A stretch of DNA of 64,000 nucleotides from Astrocystis sublimbata. Its lineage: Eukaryota > Ascomycota > Sordariomycetes > Xylariales > Xylariaceae. Location of the stretch: positions 744,001 to 808,000 of the forward strand of contig JAJNNY010000008.1 in assembly GCA_022453515.1 (NCBI GenBank). The letters are read 5' to 3'. The translations under genes and the position numbers were made by a program. The notes beneath the pieces are model-generated. The model saw only the letters and a list, made by a program, of their open reading frames with translations, was not told the origin of the DNA and searched no databases. This document shows, piece after piece, positions 20,753 to 33,485 of this stretch (positions within the stretch are counted from its first letter, which is position 1; each line of letters opens with the position of its first letter).

Positions 20753-23700
20753 ATGGCTGAGAACGGCGATATCAACACAGTCCTCAGCAACTCGCTGTCG
20801 ACAGGTGAGTCTACCGCCTGCCTGCCTGCCTACCTGCTCCGCGCAGCCCCTCATAGGGCTGTACCTGTCCCGTCCCTTGTTGCGCACGCGACTCGGCCTT
20901 TCCCGTTTTTCTTCTTCTCTTTCCTTCTTCTCTCCGTGTCCCTCTCTACCTCCCATTCTTGGCCTCGGTTACTGACCGTGTCTCTCTCCACCGCTAGATG
21001 CTGCGATACGAAATGGTGCCGAGCAGCAGCTCTCACAGGCCGCCGACAATAACTTCGTGAGTTCCTCATCTTACCATCCCCACCTTTTCTCGTTTCCGTC
21101 TCCGTCTCCGTTACTGTCCAAGGCCTCGTACTGATACCCTCCTAGCCACTGTACCTCGCTACACTGGTTCAGTCCCTGGCCGATGAAAACACCGAAGCTC
21201 AGATAAGAGTGGCCGCCGGTCTAGCTCTCAAGAACTCCTTCACCGCCCGCGAGTTTGCCCGAGCGCAAGAGCTGCAGGCCAAATGGCTGCAGCAGACCGA
21301 TCAGGAGACAAAGACTCGTGTCAAAGGCCTTGCTCTCGAGACCCTATCCTCGAGCAACACCCAGGCCGGCAACGCCGCTGCTCAGGTCATTGCCTCTATC
21401 GCCTCGCTGGAGCTCCCGAGGGATCAATGGCCCGAGCTTATGGGAACGCTGGTGCAGAACGTGAGCGGCGGTGCCCCTCACCAGAAGCAAGCTTCTTTGA
21501 CCTGTATCGGTTACATATGTGACAGCCAAGATGCCGAACTACGGACCGCCTTGGTGGCCCACTCCAACGCCATCTTGACCGCCGTCGTTCAAGGAGCCCG
21601 CAAAGAGGAGACAAACCAGGAGATTCGTCTGTCGGCTATCTATGCCCTCGGCGACTCTCTTGAATTTGTGGGCAACAACTTCAAACACGAAGGCGAGCGA
21701 AACTACATTATGCAAGTTGTATGTGAGGCTACACAAGCTGAAGACTCGCGGATACAACAAGGTGCATTCGGCTGCCTCAACCGCATCATGGGCCTCTACT
21801 ACGAAAATATGCGCTTCTACATGGAGAAGGCTCTATTCGGCCTTACCATCCTGGGGATGAAGAATGAGGATGAGGACGTAGCGAAACTGGCCGTCGAATT
21901 CTGGAGCACGGTATGCGAAGAGGAAGTAAACATAGAGGAGGACAACGCGCAGGTACGCAACGGTCAACCTCCGCATTCGATTGCGGCAACATGCTAACAA
22001 GGTACAACAGGTCGAGAGCACTGAGCAGATGCGCCCCTTTTACAACTTTGCGCGTGTAGCCACGGGAGAAGTTGTGCCCCAGCTTCTTGATCTTCTCACC
22101 AAGCAGGATGAGGATGCTGCCGATGACGAATACAACCTGGCTCGTGCTGCGTACCAATGTCTGCAACTCTACGCCCAGGCCGTTGGCCCCAACATCGTAC
22201 CGCCCGTTCTTCAATTTGTTGAACAGCATCTCCGATCTGAGGATTGGCACTACAGGGAAGCCGCCGTGGCTGCCTTTGGCGCCATAATGGATGGACCCGA
22301 CGAGAAGACACTGGAGCCTATAGTGAAACAGGCTTTGCCTATTCTCATCACGATGATGGAGGACAGCTCCGTCTTCGTCAAGGATTCGACGGCATACGCC
22401 CTTGGTCGCATCACAGAGGCTTGCTCGGAAGCCATCGATCCTAACACACATCTAGACCCTCTGATTCGGTCCTTGTTCGCCGGTGTCCACGACTCCAAGA
22501 TGGCGGCTTCTTGCTGTTGGGCACTTATGAACTTGGCGGACCGTTTCTCCGGCGACTTCGAAGCGGCACAGAATCCGTTGACACCTCACTTCAACCAGAG
22601 CGTACAGACCCTTCTCGAAGTTACTTCGTCGAACGCTGCCGAGACAACGGTCCGTACTACATCATACGAGGTTCTTAGTGCCTTCGTGCAACACGCCGCT
22701 ACGGACAGCTTCCCTGCTGTTGCTCAGCTTTCCGACGTAATCATCAAGCGCCTTGAAGAGACCATCCCCATGCAGAGCCAGGTTGTCAGCATCGAGGACA
22801 AGATCGCTCTTGAAGAGATGCAGACCAGTCTCAGCACAGTTCTTCAGTCTATCATCCAACGACTGGAGAAGGAGATTGCACCGCTGGGTGATCGGATCAT
22901 GCAAGTCGAACTACAAATTCTAAACACTGTTGGGCCTAAATCCAGTGTTCCCGAGGCTGTTTTTGCTACGATCAGCGGCCTTGCGAACGCCATGGAGGAA
23001 GAATTCATCAAGTACATGGACGCCTTCTCGCCATTCCTCTACAATGCCTTGGCCAACCAAGAAGAGCCAAGTGTCTGCTCTATGGCTATCGGCCTCGTCA
23101 GTGATATCACACGCTCAATGGGCGAGCGCAGTCAACCTTATTGCGACCAGTTTATGAACTATCTTCTTAACAACCTTAGAGTTCGTCCTTTCCCAAACCT
23201 CTTTTCTTCGTGGATTAAACTATAGATGCGGTTACTAACATTCTCACAGAGTGCTGCTCTTTCTAACCAGTTCAAGCCTGCGATTCTGCAATGTTTCGGT
23301 GACATCGCCAGCGCCATTGGTGGCCATTTCGAAACCTACCTGTCTGTCGTTGCGCAAGTTTTGCAGCAGGCGGCATCGGTGAACGCCGCGCCGGATGGTT
23401 CTTATGAGATGTACGACTATGTCATCTCTCTACGGGAGGGCATTATGGATGCATGGGGTGGCATTATTGGTGCTATGAAGATCAGTAATAAAAGTAAGAG
23501 CTCTACCTAGTTCAAGCTAACGATGTTCTTTGCTGACAATCTTCCAGCCGAGGCTCTTCAACCCTATGTAGAGTCTATCTTCCAGCTGCTGAACATCATC
23601 GCTCAAGATATGAACAGGAGCGAGTCTTTGATGCGATCAGCTATGGGCGTGATCGGGTACGTGATTATTGATCTTATCGTCATCGTCAACCTGCTAATGT

Positions 23701-23892
23701 ATCTACAGAGATTTGGCCGATGCCTATCCTAATGGACAGTTGGCAGACGCGTTCCGTCAAGACTGGCTCAATGTTATGATCAAGGAGACCAGAAGCAACA
23801 GAGAGTTCCAAGCGCGGACAATCGAAACGGCTCGATGGGCTCGCGAACAGGTTAAGCGCCAGTTAGGCGGCACCACAGCTGTTATGACTTGA
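20753..23892 (+). CDS. KAP95: Importin subunit beta-1 (karyopherin Kap95)
   Basis: Nuclear import receptor that carries importin-alpha/cargo through the pore and releases it on RanGTP binding. Proposed CDS join(20753..20804, 20998..21056, 21146..21952, 22011..23180, 23250..23493, 23548..23656, 23709..23892), giving 874 residues, the family length. HEAT repeats span the whole protein. The importin-beta N-terminal part joins over exons 1-3 (PLYLATLVQSLADENTEAQ), and later repeats include EDWHYREAAVAAFGAIMDGP and DSSVFVKDSTAYALGRITEA. All seven exons keep frame when joined at GT-AG sites. The donor at 23181 is GTTCGT, weaker than the others, but the intron has a good CTAAC branch. The first intron is 193 nt, common in highly expressed fungal genes. 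Confidence 0.96.
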
Positions 23893-26236
23893 AAGTGATA
23901 CCACAGCCTTAGAACCTCAAATAACCCTACAATGCGCCTTGCCGCAAGTCGTGGCACGCAGCTTCCCGCGACCAAAGAGCCCAGCTAGCTTACGCTTAGC
24001 TATGCTAAAGTTGAAGAACGCCCAGCAATATGAGCCTTTCCCCGCACCCCCTTTCCGATCACCACTCCCTCCTCCCCCTGAATGAGACATGTGTATATAG
24101 ACCCCTTCCACTACCGTATTAATCCAATACTCCTGTTACCACATACCCCCATCACCACATACTCCCCAACCCCTCACACGTCACGCCTTTGCACCCCCCA
24201 CGAGATCCGTTTTTGCTAAGTTCGATCCGGTTTGGGAAGCAGAGATAACCCGGAAATTTGCGTTCAATAAAGTAGATACCTGTATGCCTCCATCATTTCG
24301 ATGGGGCCCACGAAGTCATGTAGAGAGGAATTTAGGAATCGTTAAAACGGGCCTTCGACGGAGAAGAGAGGACAGGCCACGACTGTATGCCACATCTGGC
24401 GGATGAATTGTTCAAGTGAACAAAAAGCTCAACAAAGATGATTGATTGCTTCAGCTTAGGACCGAAAAGGAGTCCATGGCGATCAGTCCAGGAGCGAGTC
24501 GGCCATGTGGTCACTCTCGCTGCAGGTCCTACAAATTTGAACAGGTCTCTAAGCTGTTCTTCATTCTAGGCCTTTGAGCGTAAATGTGGCACTACCGGCC
24601 CTCGTCTAGCACAGTTTATGAGCATTACCTAGTAGGTAGCGTTGATATTCAGAGAATAAAGGCTCACGTACCCCCCCTATAGAAGAATCGGCAAGCTTCC
24701 AGTGAGAATCGCGAAGGGCATTGTACTCTATCATTGGCTTATTCAACTCAAAGGCTACGATCCACCACATCGTATGTGGCTTTTGTTCGCGTTGATCATT
24801 TGCAATGGTTTTCAATCCGGACTGCAAGAATCAATGAAACTGTCCGTCTGTTGATCAACATATACCGCATGTGACTCTATGCACTAACACACATCTATAA
24901 ACTCCCAGGCCCCCAAGAAGGATGTGCAAGCTTAGTGAAATGGACGTCCATTACCGACCCATGGATCGCATGCTGGCTTAGACTCCAATATCAGCTGCGA
25001 AGTGCGACACGGCGACGGGAATAAACAATGTGCTCGCAATACAGAGGTAGTTCAGGAGACTGCGTAGTTTCTTACGCATGACGAAAGCCATATGACAATC
25101 GGAAATTGTACGTAGGTCAAACTGGGTCAGTCGAACGAAAGATGATTTGATGAGTAATATCACGAAGAAACGTTGCTTGATCAATATCTGTAAAGTCATA
25201 TACTGGAACATTGTCTACCCATTTTTGTCCCACTTCCAGCTAGCTAGTATATGACGCTCAACTAACCTGTATGTACTTACCTACTAATCGGGACCCAGCA
25301 CTCAAAGCCTGCTCATTATGGCAATATAGTAGCTCAAACAAGTTCAGTATTCCACGTACGACCATAGCCTCTAGAGAACTCGGCATCCCGTCCGCTCTGC
25401 CCTAGATAAACTGGAGAGCGCCAGATTAGTAGTTGGGTCGGTGACGACCAGCGAATCCCTGGTGTTGTACGTTTTTTTCTTCGAATGCGCTTGTATATAT
25501 CACTTAAGGAATGGGTGTCCAAGACGTAGGCAGGCTAGAGCTTCTCTAGTAGTTGAGGAAGACCCGGACGGGCTTAATCAAGCCAGATGTCTTTCTCTAC
25601 TTGCTGCTGTATATGCATATACATTTGCTCATACAATACCTATATGGCCAACAACAAGTACGCAAGTTTAGAGATGCAGCCAGTCAGTAAGTCTCCTTGC
25701 GTGGGACATTATTGGAAGCCTCAGCATGGTGGCATTTAGGCACACGGGTTTCAAGGTTTCTTGCTTTCATTCTTTGTAGTACTGTACTAGGTAGGTATAT
25801 ACATACCTAATATAAAAGATAATGGAATAGGCCATTATCTACATATAAGACAAGTTCGAAACGCTCCTAAATTCGCCGTCGGTCCGACATCCAATGGCAC
25901 CTGCGCTCATTTCGTCTTTGAAGCAAGTTCGCCTTGTCAAGCCATTTCGCGTCTTCAATGGATCGATGATCCTTATATACATAGTACATATGTGATGATT
26001 CGTGAGCAGAAATATGTTCAATTGCAAATTATAATACCGCGAAGCGAATAGGAACAAACCAATGACACCTTAAATTTCGTATTCATCAGACACCGCGCTC
26101 GCTTCCCTTGGTTCCAAAAAGACAGTAGTATCCCCATTCCCAAAAAAAACCAACACCCCGCTTGATTCTATTCTTATATACACAGCAAAGCTATCGCATG
26201 GTGATATGCAAAATATACAAACAAAACACGCCGCCA
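23893..26236. other. 2.3-kb spacer between KAP95 and the Zn2Cys6 factor
   Basis: This is the convergent 3' region of two genes. Three short minus-strand frames (24332-24514, 24606-24827, 24978-25211) have protein-like composition but match no family I know, and I could not join them by splice sites. Inverted TAGGTA-type motifs flank an AT-rich stretch near 25790-25810. Nothing else is recognised. Confidence 0.45.
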
Positions 26237-29200
26237 TCAAGGCCCTGTCCCGATAGGCCCGTACGGACTGTATATCGCCGTGGTGGCATCGATGGCGGTC
26301 CACCGCGCCCCGCCGTCGACCATGATCTGCAGGTTCGAGTCGAACCCGTCGTTGAGCGCCATGCTGCCGTAGTCGCCGTAGTACGCAGCCGCCGCGTACG
26401 CATCCATCGGCGGCGCGGGGGGCGCGTGCGTCGCCGAGGCGGACGCCTGGATCAACATGTCGAGACCCGAGTTCGGCGCGTATGGCTGCGACGGATGGTA
26501 CGGGGCCTGGGATGCTGCGGCCTGTGCTTGCTGTGGGTGAGGATGGGGGTGTGGATGGAGCTGTCCGGAGTGTGGGTGGCTTGTTGGGTTTTGCGGCGTG
26601 TGTGATTGTGGCGGGAGCTGTTGTTGCTGTTGTTGTTGCCCCTGAGAGGGATGGGTCTGCGCGAGGGCGACTTGAGGCGCCGGCGGAGGCGCGTATGATG
26701 GTGTTGACATGTTTCCAGTCGGCTGGGGTGTGTTCGGCTGCGGCGACGACGTGACGTATTGCGTCTGCGACAGCGGCGGCAGACACACGGGCTCGCCGTA
26801 GGGGCTCGGCGCGTGCTGCAAGGGCGCCAGGCGCGGCGGCTCGCCTCCGGCCCCGGCCTTCTGGCGGCTCTCGCCTGTCGGCGGGGTGGTGGACCGGGAG
26901 GTGTGGAACTTCTTGATCGAAGGCGTGCCGCGGAAGCCGGGCGCGTTGAGGCGCGGGTGGACGGCGCTGAGGGCATACGGCTGCGGCTCCTCGATCTGGT
27001 AGGCCAGGTAAGTAGGTGAGTCTAGCTCGTCGAGGTGATCACACGGCTGCGTCGTGACGTTGATGCTAAGGTCACTTACGCCGTCTGTCATCGTGCCAGA
27101 CTGGAAGGATATCTTCTTGGGGTTTTGATCCTTGAACCACTTCTCCAGTCCGTTGGCCCAGGCAGCCGCGAGAGGCCAGGTGTGCGCGTAGGCCCTGAGG
27201 ATGCCGAGACTGCGCGCGTAGATTGTCCGGCCTTCGGCTTGGGCCGCTTGTAAGTCGTTTCCAACATGCTGGACGTCCACTATTCGCCGTTTGTTAGTAA
27301 ATCCCGATGAAACTTCATTCGTGGCGGCGGATGTACTTACGCTGAGGGAATTTCACCAAGTAAGACGCTAGCAAACCGCAACTGTAGATGATGAAGGCCT
27401 GGAACATATTAGACAACGGGTAAAACGATGGGTATGACGGGTGATAACTCACGGCCATTTGCGAGCCCAGGCTCTCGATCGGTGTACCATCCTCGAAATG
27501 GGCATCAATCTGCTCGTATAACACTCGCACATTACAGAACAAGTCGTTGGACATGTTCTGGTAGAACCTCACTTCCGGGTTCGTCGGGTCCCCTTGCGCA
27601 TGGCGTATCATCCTAACGAAAGCAATTAGTACAGAGAGCGGAGCTGCTGGGCTGTGCAGAGTACTCACTCGCTCATATACACCTTGCGGAGGACAATGTG
27701 ACACAGACGCAGACAACCTGTCAAGCTGAGATATGCCTGTAACGCAGTCAGTCAGCCACGCGCTCAACCATGACGGTGGGTTTAATCAAACTAACCAGAT
27801 CTTCCTCGTAATGCCGGTACCCGCCAAGTAATATCCTTCCGAATGCGTGCTCTGGAGGCAAATCCCTTTCCCAGTCCCTCAAGCGACGATTTAACTTGGC
27901 AAATTCACTGTCTTCATCTTGGGGCCGCCAATCCTTCTCGTTATGGAGGATCCTTCGTGCAATTATACCCCAGTAGTTGTGTACTTGCATGAGTGAAGCG
28001 AGTAGGGGTCTCGGCCTGAGCGAGCAAAGGCTGGGATCGGCGATGGCGGGTGGTGTGCCTTCAAGAGCTGCACGCTTCTCGGGTATCCTTCCGGCCTCGA
28101 AATCGGCTTCGTCGCTAGGAAGCAGAGCTGTGATATCACTGGGGCCCAGAGATACTGGTTTATATGGTCCCGAATGTAGATTATCCTGGCCTATTCATTC
28201 GTGGTTAGATCCTGAATGGAAGTTGGTGACAGTCTTGTTGGTCATCGAAGTCCATTACTCACTATGCAACATCCACTGTGATGCATGATTAGTCAGAACT
28301 CTAAATAAAGTATGGCAACGATGCAGAGTCAAGTGGAAGGTGGAAAGGGCCAGGGGATAGATAGGTCGAGGAACACAACCTAAATTTGGAGGTTTCACTT
28401 ACAAAGGTGCGCCTTGCCGCCTCTGCGCGTATCCTTTGTACGACATGCGACTTATTCGTGATAGGCGAATATGCTTCTTCGCGATGGAGTCTCATGAGAG
28501 CTGCCATCCTGAACGCTATTCCTGCGCTTATCTATCCGTGGCGTAAGCAGAAGGTCGCGAGCATTCCCCTAAGCAGCCGGTACTTACATAGCTCGTATTT
28601 GATTTCCCGGACCCTTGTTCGGCAATGCTGAGTAGGTAAAAAGCCTGACACCTCTCTAACGTGGGTTCTAGATAGATCTCATTTATGGCGAGTCGCTGCG
28701 CCTTTTGCATGAACTCGTCCGCCGCCTTGAGTCCGTCACCGTACGTCTTGATGAAGTACTTGTTGAACCTGGCGCTGATGCAGAGGATGCTGAGAAGTAA
28801 AAAGACGCTCACGGACTCGGTGTTCTCCCGTAGGCCGGCGATGAACATCTTCTTGGGGATGAAGCCGATCTGGTAAAAGTGGCGAATGAAGGTGCCGATG
28901 CCGTCCACTATTACGTCCATGTCGGGTAGAAGGTCCCATTCGTTTGCCAGCCTCGGCGGCCGGCCGTTGCAGAAGGTATCGAGGTGCGGACTCGGCGTCG
29001 CGATCGGCTCCCTCTTCACCTTGACGACCTCGAGCCTGCTCTTCCTGTCGGCGCGCTGTCGCGGATGGCGAAAGGCGCGATCCTGGTCCATGTCTCCTCG
29101 GCTGGGGAAGGAACTGCGACATGATGGTCAGCGATATCGAGCCGGGCCACCTCGCCCACAGGAGTGGTGGGCGTGATGCGATGCAAGCAAGCAAGCAGAC

Positions 29201-29533
29201 AAGCAATTACCATTCTTCCGGCACGCCGGCCTCCTTGCATGCTTTGCAAGGTGGAGCCTTGTCGTGCAGACATTTGCTGCGCAGCCGACGACATCTATAA
29301 CCATTAATCAGTCAATGCCGGCAAGTTGGAGATGGATCTACAACAACGGTAGATCGATCAGCATGGCTGGGTTCCCCGTACCTTCGGCAGGCAATTGGAG
29401 CACGGCGTTTCACAGGCAATGGCGGCGCGCCATGACCGGCCGGGGCGCCGGACATGGACGCAGGCGACATCGACATGGGCGAAAGGCCGGCATTGGAGGA
29501 GGTGGTGTTTTCGAAGCCCGGCGACATGCTCAT
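26237..29533 (-). CDS. Zn(II)2Cys6 transcription factor with fungal-specific domain
   Basis: Nuclear DNA-binding regulator; its target pathway cannot be told from the sequence. Proposed exons: complement(26237..26995, 27080..27279, 27341..27398, 27453..27612, 27669..27736, 27796..28190, 28263..28275, 28403..28531, 28588..29113, 29211..29294, 29382..29533), 847 residues, all in phase. The binuclear cluster is split over three exons, with Cys at 49, 52, 59, 67, 70 and 79 (ACRRCRRLRSKC, then PPCKACKEAG). A basic linker follows, then the fungal-specific regulatory domain, with GIAFRMAALMRLHREEAY near its centre. The C-terminal ~150 residues are rich in Gln, His, Pro and Ala with a run of seven Gln. 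One exon (28275-28263) is only 13 nt and encodes WMLH. The 84-nt intron at 27079-26996 is in frame and stop-free, so its removal is less certain. An upstream Met is possible. Confidence 0.88.
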
Positions 29534-32500
29534 GATGGGCAGTGGAGGCCGGCAGGCAGATGACCGCCCGTCTCCTCCGATGCCTTTCCCACGCGGCGCG
29601 GAAGCGTCTGCTGTAAGTCCAGGTAACTTAACTCGGCAGCTCGCGCTCGTGGAGTCAAGAGACAGAGACGCAACGCACAGCTGTCGCAGAATAATCAAAT
29701 CAGTCGTGTAAGTGACACGGGGGGGTCGGTATCTCGTTCCACTACGGCGGCTCAGATTGAATTAAGGTTGCCGTGAGAGAAGATGTGAGATGCCGCCCAG
29801 GTCCCGGCAGCGAGATACAGGCAGGCGGGCAGGCAGATCAAGTCAGGTGGGCACAGCATCAGGAGTACGACCTAGGCTGACTGACTAATACCGATTCGTC
29901 GAGCGAACGTCTGACGGCAAGATTCTGGATCCCTCAGGATCTAATTATAAGCTCCTGCAGAGTCGGCAGCGGAGACAAGGGTTGAGTGATGGCTCGCAAC
30001 AGCCTCTAATCTGGGGGGGCGATGGTAGTACAAGGACCATATGCTTGGTTGGTTGGTATTACTTGGATACCTAATGTACCTACTAATGAGTAGTCGGTAG
30101 GTAGGCAAACGCGAGATGACTATATGTTTGAACGAGTTTCGGTGTCGGTGATATATCTGCGCCTGTGTAGGCAGGTACTGTAAGTGTTTCAATCCCACTA
30201 TTATCACCATCACTATCACTGCATTTTCCTTGTTTCCCCCCTTCCCTTTGCTTTAGCCAGCTCAAATTCTCAATTGGAATCAAATGGAAATAAGTCAAGC
30301 AACAGCGTGCTTGGGGAAGTGATATGACCTTGATCTCGTACTCACCCTGTTCAAGCATCCTAGTAATCTGCAGGCCACTGCTCTTACTACTACCCTAACC
30401 GCGCACTAGATGGAGCGTAGCTGATACCAAAGCAGCGTAGTGTTGTGTACTACTCCGAGGTTAGAAGGCTGGGGCGGCTTAGTGCCAGTCAGCTAAGCCA
30501 GAAAGCCACTCGGGCGAAAACCATGCGGCGTTGCATACCCAGGTCTTCGCAACACTTTACTTGCACTACTTAGTGATAAACGGTACCGTGCTGTGGTCTC
30601 GTCGCACTTAGTCAGGGCCGTCGCCCCCAAGGAGAAACCGTAGTGCAAATACATAGTACTGGCCCACGAAGCTAGACGAGAACCGGGCAAGGGGTCGATT
30701 GCGGGAGAAAGTAAGGGTCCGTGGAGATGGACAGGAGCTTTTGCCCCCAACCCGATCCTCGACGCTGCTGTCAGGCCATGCGAGATGGACCACGGACCAT
30801 GGCAACAAAGTGAGAACAGAGGTATACTCAGATACTGTGAGCAGCCTGCAGGCGGGCGAGGGCGGGCATCGCACTGCGAATGCCGCCCGCGCTGATCCTG
30901 AACAGTGGGTTCAAGTGGACATGCTTGGCGAGATGGGGATGCAATTCAGGGCGTGTCTCTGGGTGTCTGGTAATTGGTGAATATCGCCGTACTCGACGAG
31001 TTCAAGAAGCACCATCTCCTCCTCCAATGTGCTTCGGACATAGGCGAAGCCACCAACGCCTCGAGGCAAACTTTGTCTTACTGTAACACCCAGCACACAT
31101 ACATACGCATACCTTATCTCGACTCGAGAGGCGACGAGATCCCTTTCGCTCTGATGCTTGCTTCTGTGCAAGAGTTCAGGTGTCTGTGTAGGTCTCGCCC
31201 GAAGGAATCAGGTAATCTATCGACAATCCCGACTTCTTGCGCTGGCCTCCTTGGCCTCCTGTCCAAATCTCAGCGACAAAATGCGCCGTCTTCAATGGCC
31301 CAGACGGACCTCGACGGACTTAATGCTGTCCATCTTACTAAGCTAAGGGGATTCGGTCGCTCCAGACCCCGCTAAACTGTGCAGCGCACATCCATTCGAG
31401 CCATTCAGCATCTCAGGGTGCAACCCGCACCAAGATCTTGTGTGTCCTTACTTGTAGTGCCAATTCTCTCTCAAAACTTGTTTGATGAAACACCGAAGTC
31501 CCATTGATTATTATTATTGGTAGAGAAATCCTACCCCAAGGGACGCGCGGAGAAATATCAATGGATCAAAGAAAAAGCAGGAACATGTTACTGTAGCAGC
31601 ATCTTCGTGGAAAGCTCATGACATCTTCATTCACACCATGGCCTGGATAGCAATGGGGACCATGTCGTCCACTGTACAGATTTGACAATCGGAATATATG
31701 ATATATCAGTTATCCTATCACACAACTTTTCAAGGCGCTGTGTCACTTGGCACTTTAAATATATCGTAGAAATCTTTCAAATTTGCACCAGAGGTTGCAG
31801 TCAGTCACCTTCTACATCAGATCATCATCTTTCGAGGCCGTCGACCATTCAGGAGCCCAAGCCCGGAGCCGGCCCACCCTCGTCAAAGTGCCAACCTATC
31901 CAATATCTCTGATCTCATTTTGTCGGGAGGTTTACCCGCACAGGATGGGTACGCAATAATAAGATGGGCCGGAGGCGTTGTTTGCCTCGTTTGCCGCCGG
32001 GAAAGCCTCGTGTAAATTGCTGCCGAGCGAGTGTTATTGTGACAGTAACACGCGTGACGTTGCAACATCACATATCTTGCATTGCATTGCCTGCGCCCAA
32101 AAAAAGATCCCGAGCTGCCCTGAGCATCACGACAGGCTGGCCCTGCCACCGCATACGCATGCATACTTAATTAATACTAGGTACTTACATACATACAACA
32201 ATGTGTCACATACCTCCCAGGCAGGGCCAGCTTCACCACTACCTTCAACGTAAAATCACGTTGCCTGAGGCCTACCGCAGACATAAATTTAAACTCCTAA
32301 TTGTAACTCTGTGCAAGTCCAACGTCGTGCGTATGTCTAGTCCTCTTCCTCTTTGCCACGGCTTCGGCAGCTGCCCGGTCTACGTAGGTCGGTAGGTAAC
32401 TATTCTACCTTTGTTTCGCCACGTGTTTTCCCCCAATCCTCGCCCGCCTGTACATAGGTAGTTAGCTCATGCACATTCGCGGTCCACACATGCAGATCAG

Positions 32501-33485
32501 TCGGCGTCTCCGTAAGGCAGCCAGTCAACAACAAAGAAGTCTTAGAAATAATGTCTCAGACGATTTAGATACTATTCTGACTTGATAACAGAATGCATAC
32601 AGGACAAAGGATAATATTATGTAGCTAGACGTGTATGTGTGTGACGACTTCGCCTCGAGACACAACCTCCACGAGTCACTTTTGATTCAAAACGAATGAC
32701 ACCATGGAAAGTACAGCGTACTTGCGGCACGTCACGTCTGTTGATAGAATCTAGGTGATGTGCTCAACGTGATAGTAGACTGCGAGATCTCCTCATACGA
32801 CGCGCCACTACAGCGAGTGGCTGCCAGCACCCGCACAACCGAGTACTTGTCATATATTGTACAGATTGAACATATGCATGGACCGTTACGCACAAATTTG
32901 CAGACCGTTATTAGTATCATGGCCACACGACACCATTTCATTATTGAACTATTAAGGGGTTGCGAACAGCATCTGAGCTACCTACTACCTGCCCATCCAC
33001 AGGTAGGCCGCGCCTCTTTAATCGATCCGATCCTCTTTCTCTCGTAGAAAAAGCCACCGTCGGACTGCCCGCTCGCTAGACTCCAGCGCCAACCCTATCT
33101 GCCAGCTAAGTTCGTCGCCCTCTTCCCCAGACCCAACCATCAATTCCAAAAGAAAATGCAATCGTTCCAAAGCGGATCCAAGGTCAATCAATTCCCCGAG
33201 TGCCCCCCGAGTGGTAGGCAATGTGTAATCTGTCTCCCTCGAGAAAAGACATCCGTTCCCATGAAAAACAACAACGCCATGTACACCGTGTGATGCTCCA
33301 ATGCTGACAAAAAAGTAAATGTAGGTGGTCCGGTCACAAGAGCCCCCATAAGGATGGTGTTATACACATGATGGGCTGGAATGTAACCCTTGGTAATTAA
33401 GTATGTTTTGTAATAAAATGATGCCTATTGGCGAGTTCCTGTTTTGTGAAGCAAAGTGAAAACAACCGGGATTGCTCATCGAGGC
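29534..33485. other. 4-kb spacer upstream of the Zn2Cys6 factor
   Basis: This stretch is the promoter side of the transcription factor and the 3' side of SEC2. No frame is convincing on either strand. TAGGTA-type motifs occur near 30070-30105, 32386-32398 and 32454-32462. A frame at 30974-31375 (133 codons) has no recognisable domain or splice structure. Confidence 0.5.

Noticed and set aside
26070..26786. 238-codon frame opposite and beside the Zn2Cys6 factor end
   Set aside because: It overlaps the C-terminal exon in another frame; its composition comes from the GC-rich repeat codons there.
30974..31375. 133-codon frame in the spacer upstream of the Zn2Cys6 factor
   Set aside because: No family resemblance, and overlapping frames on both strands are of similar length.
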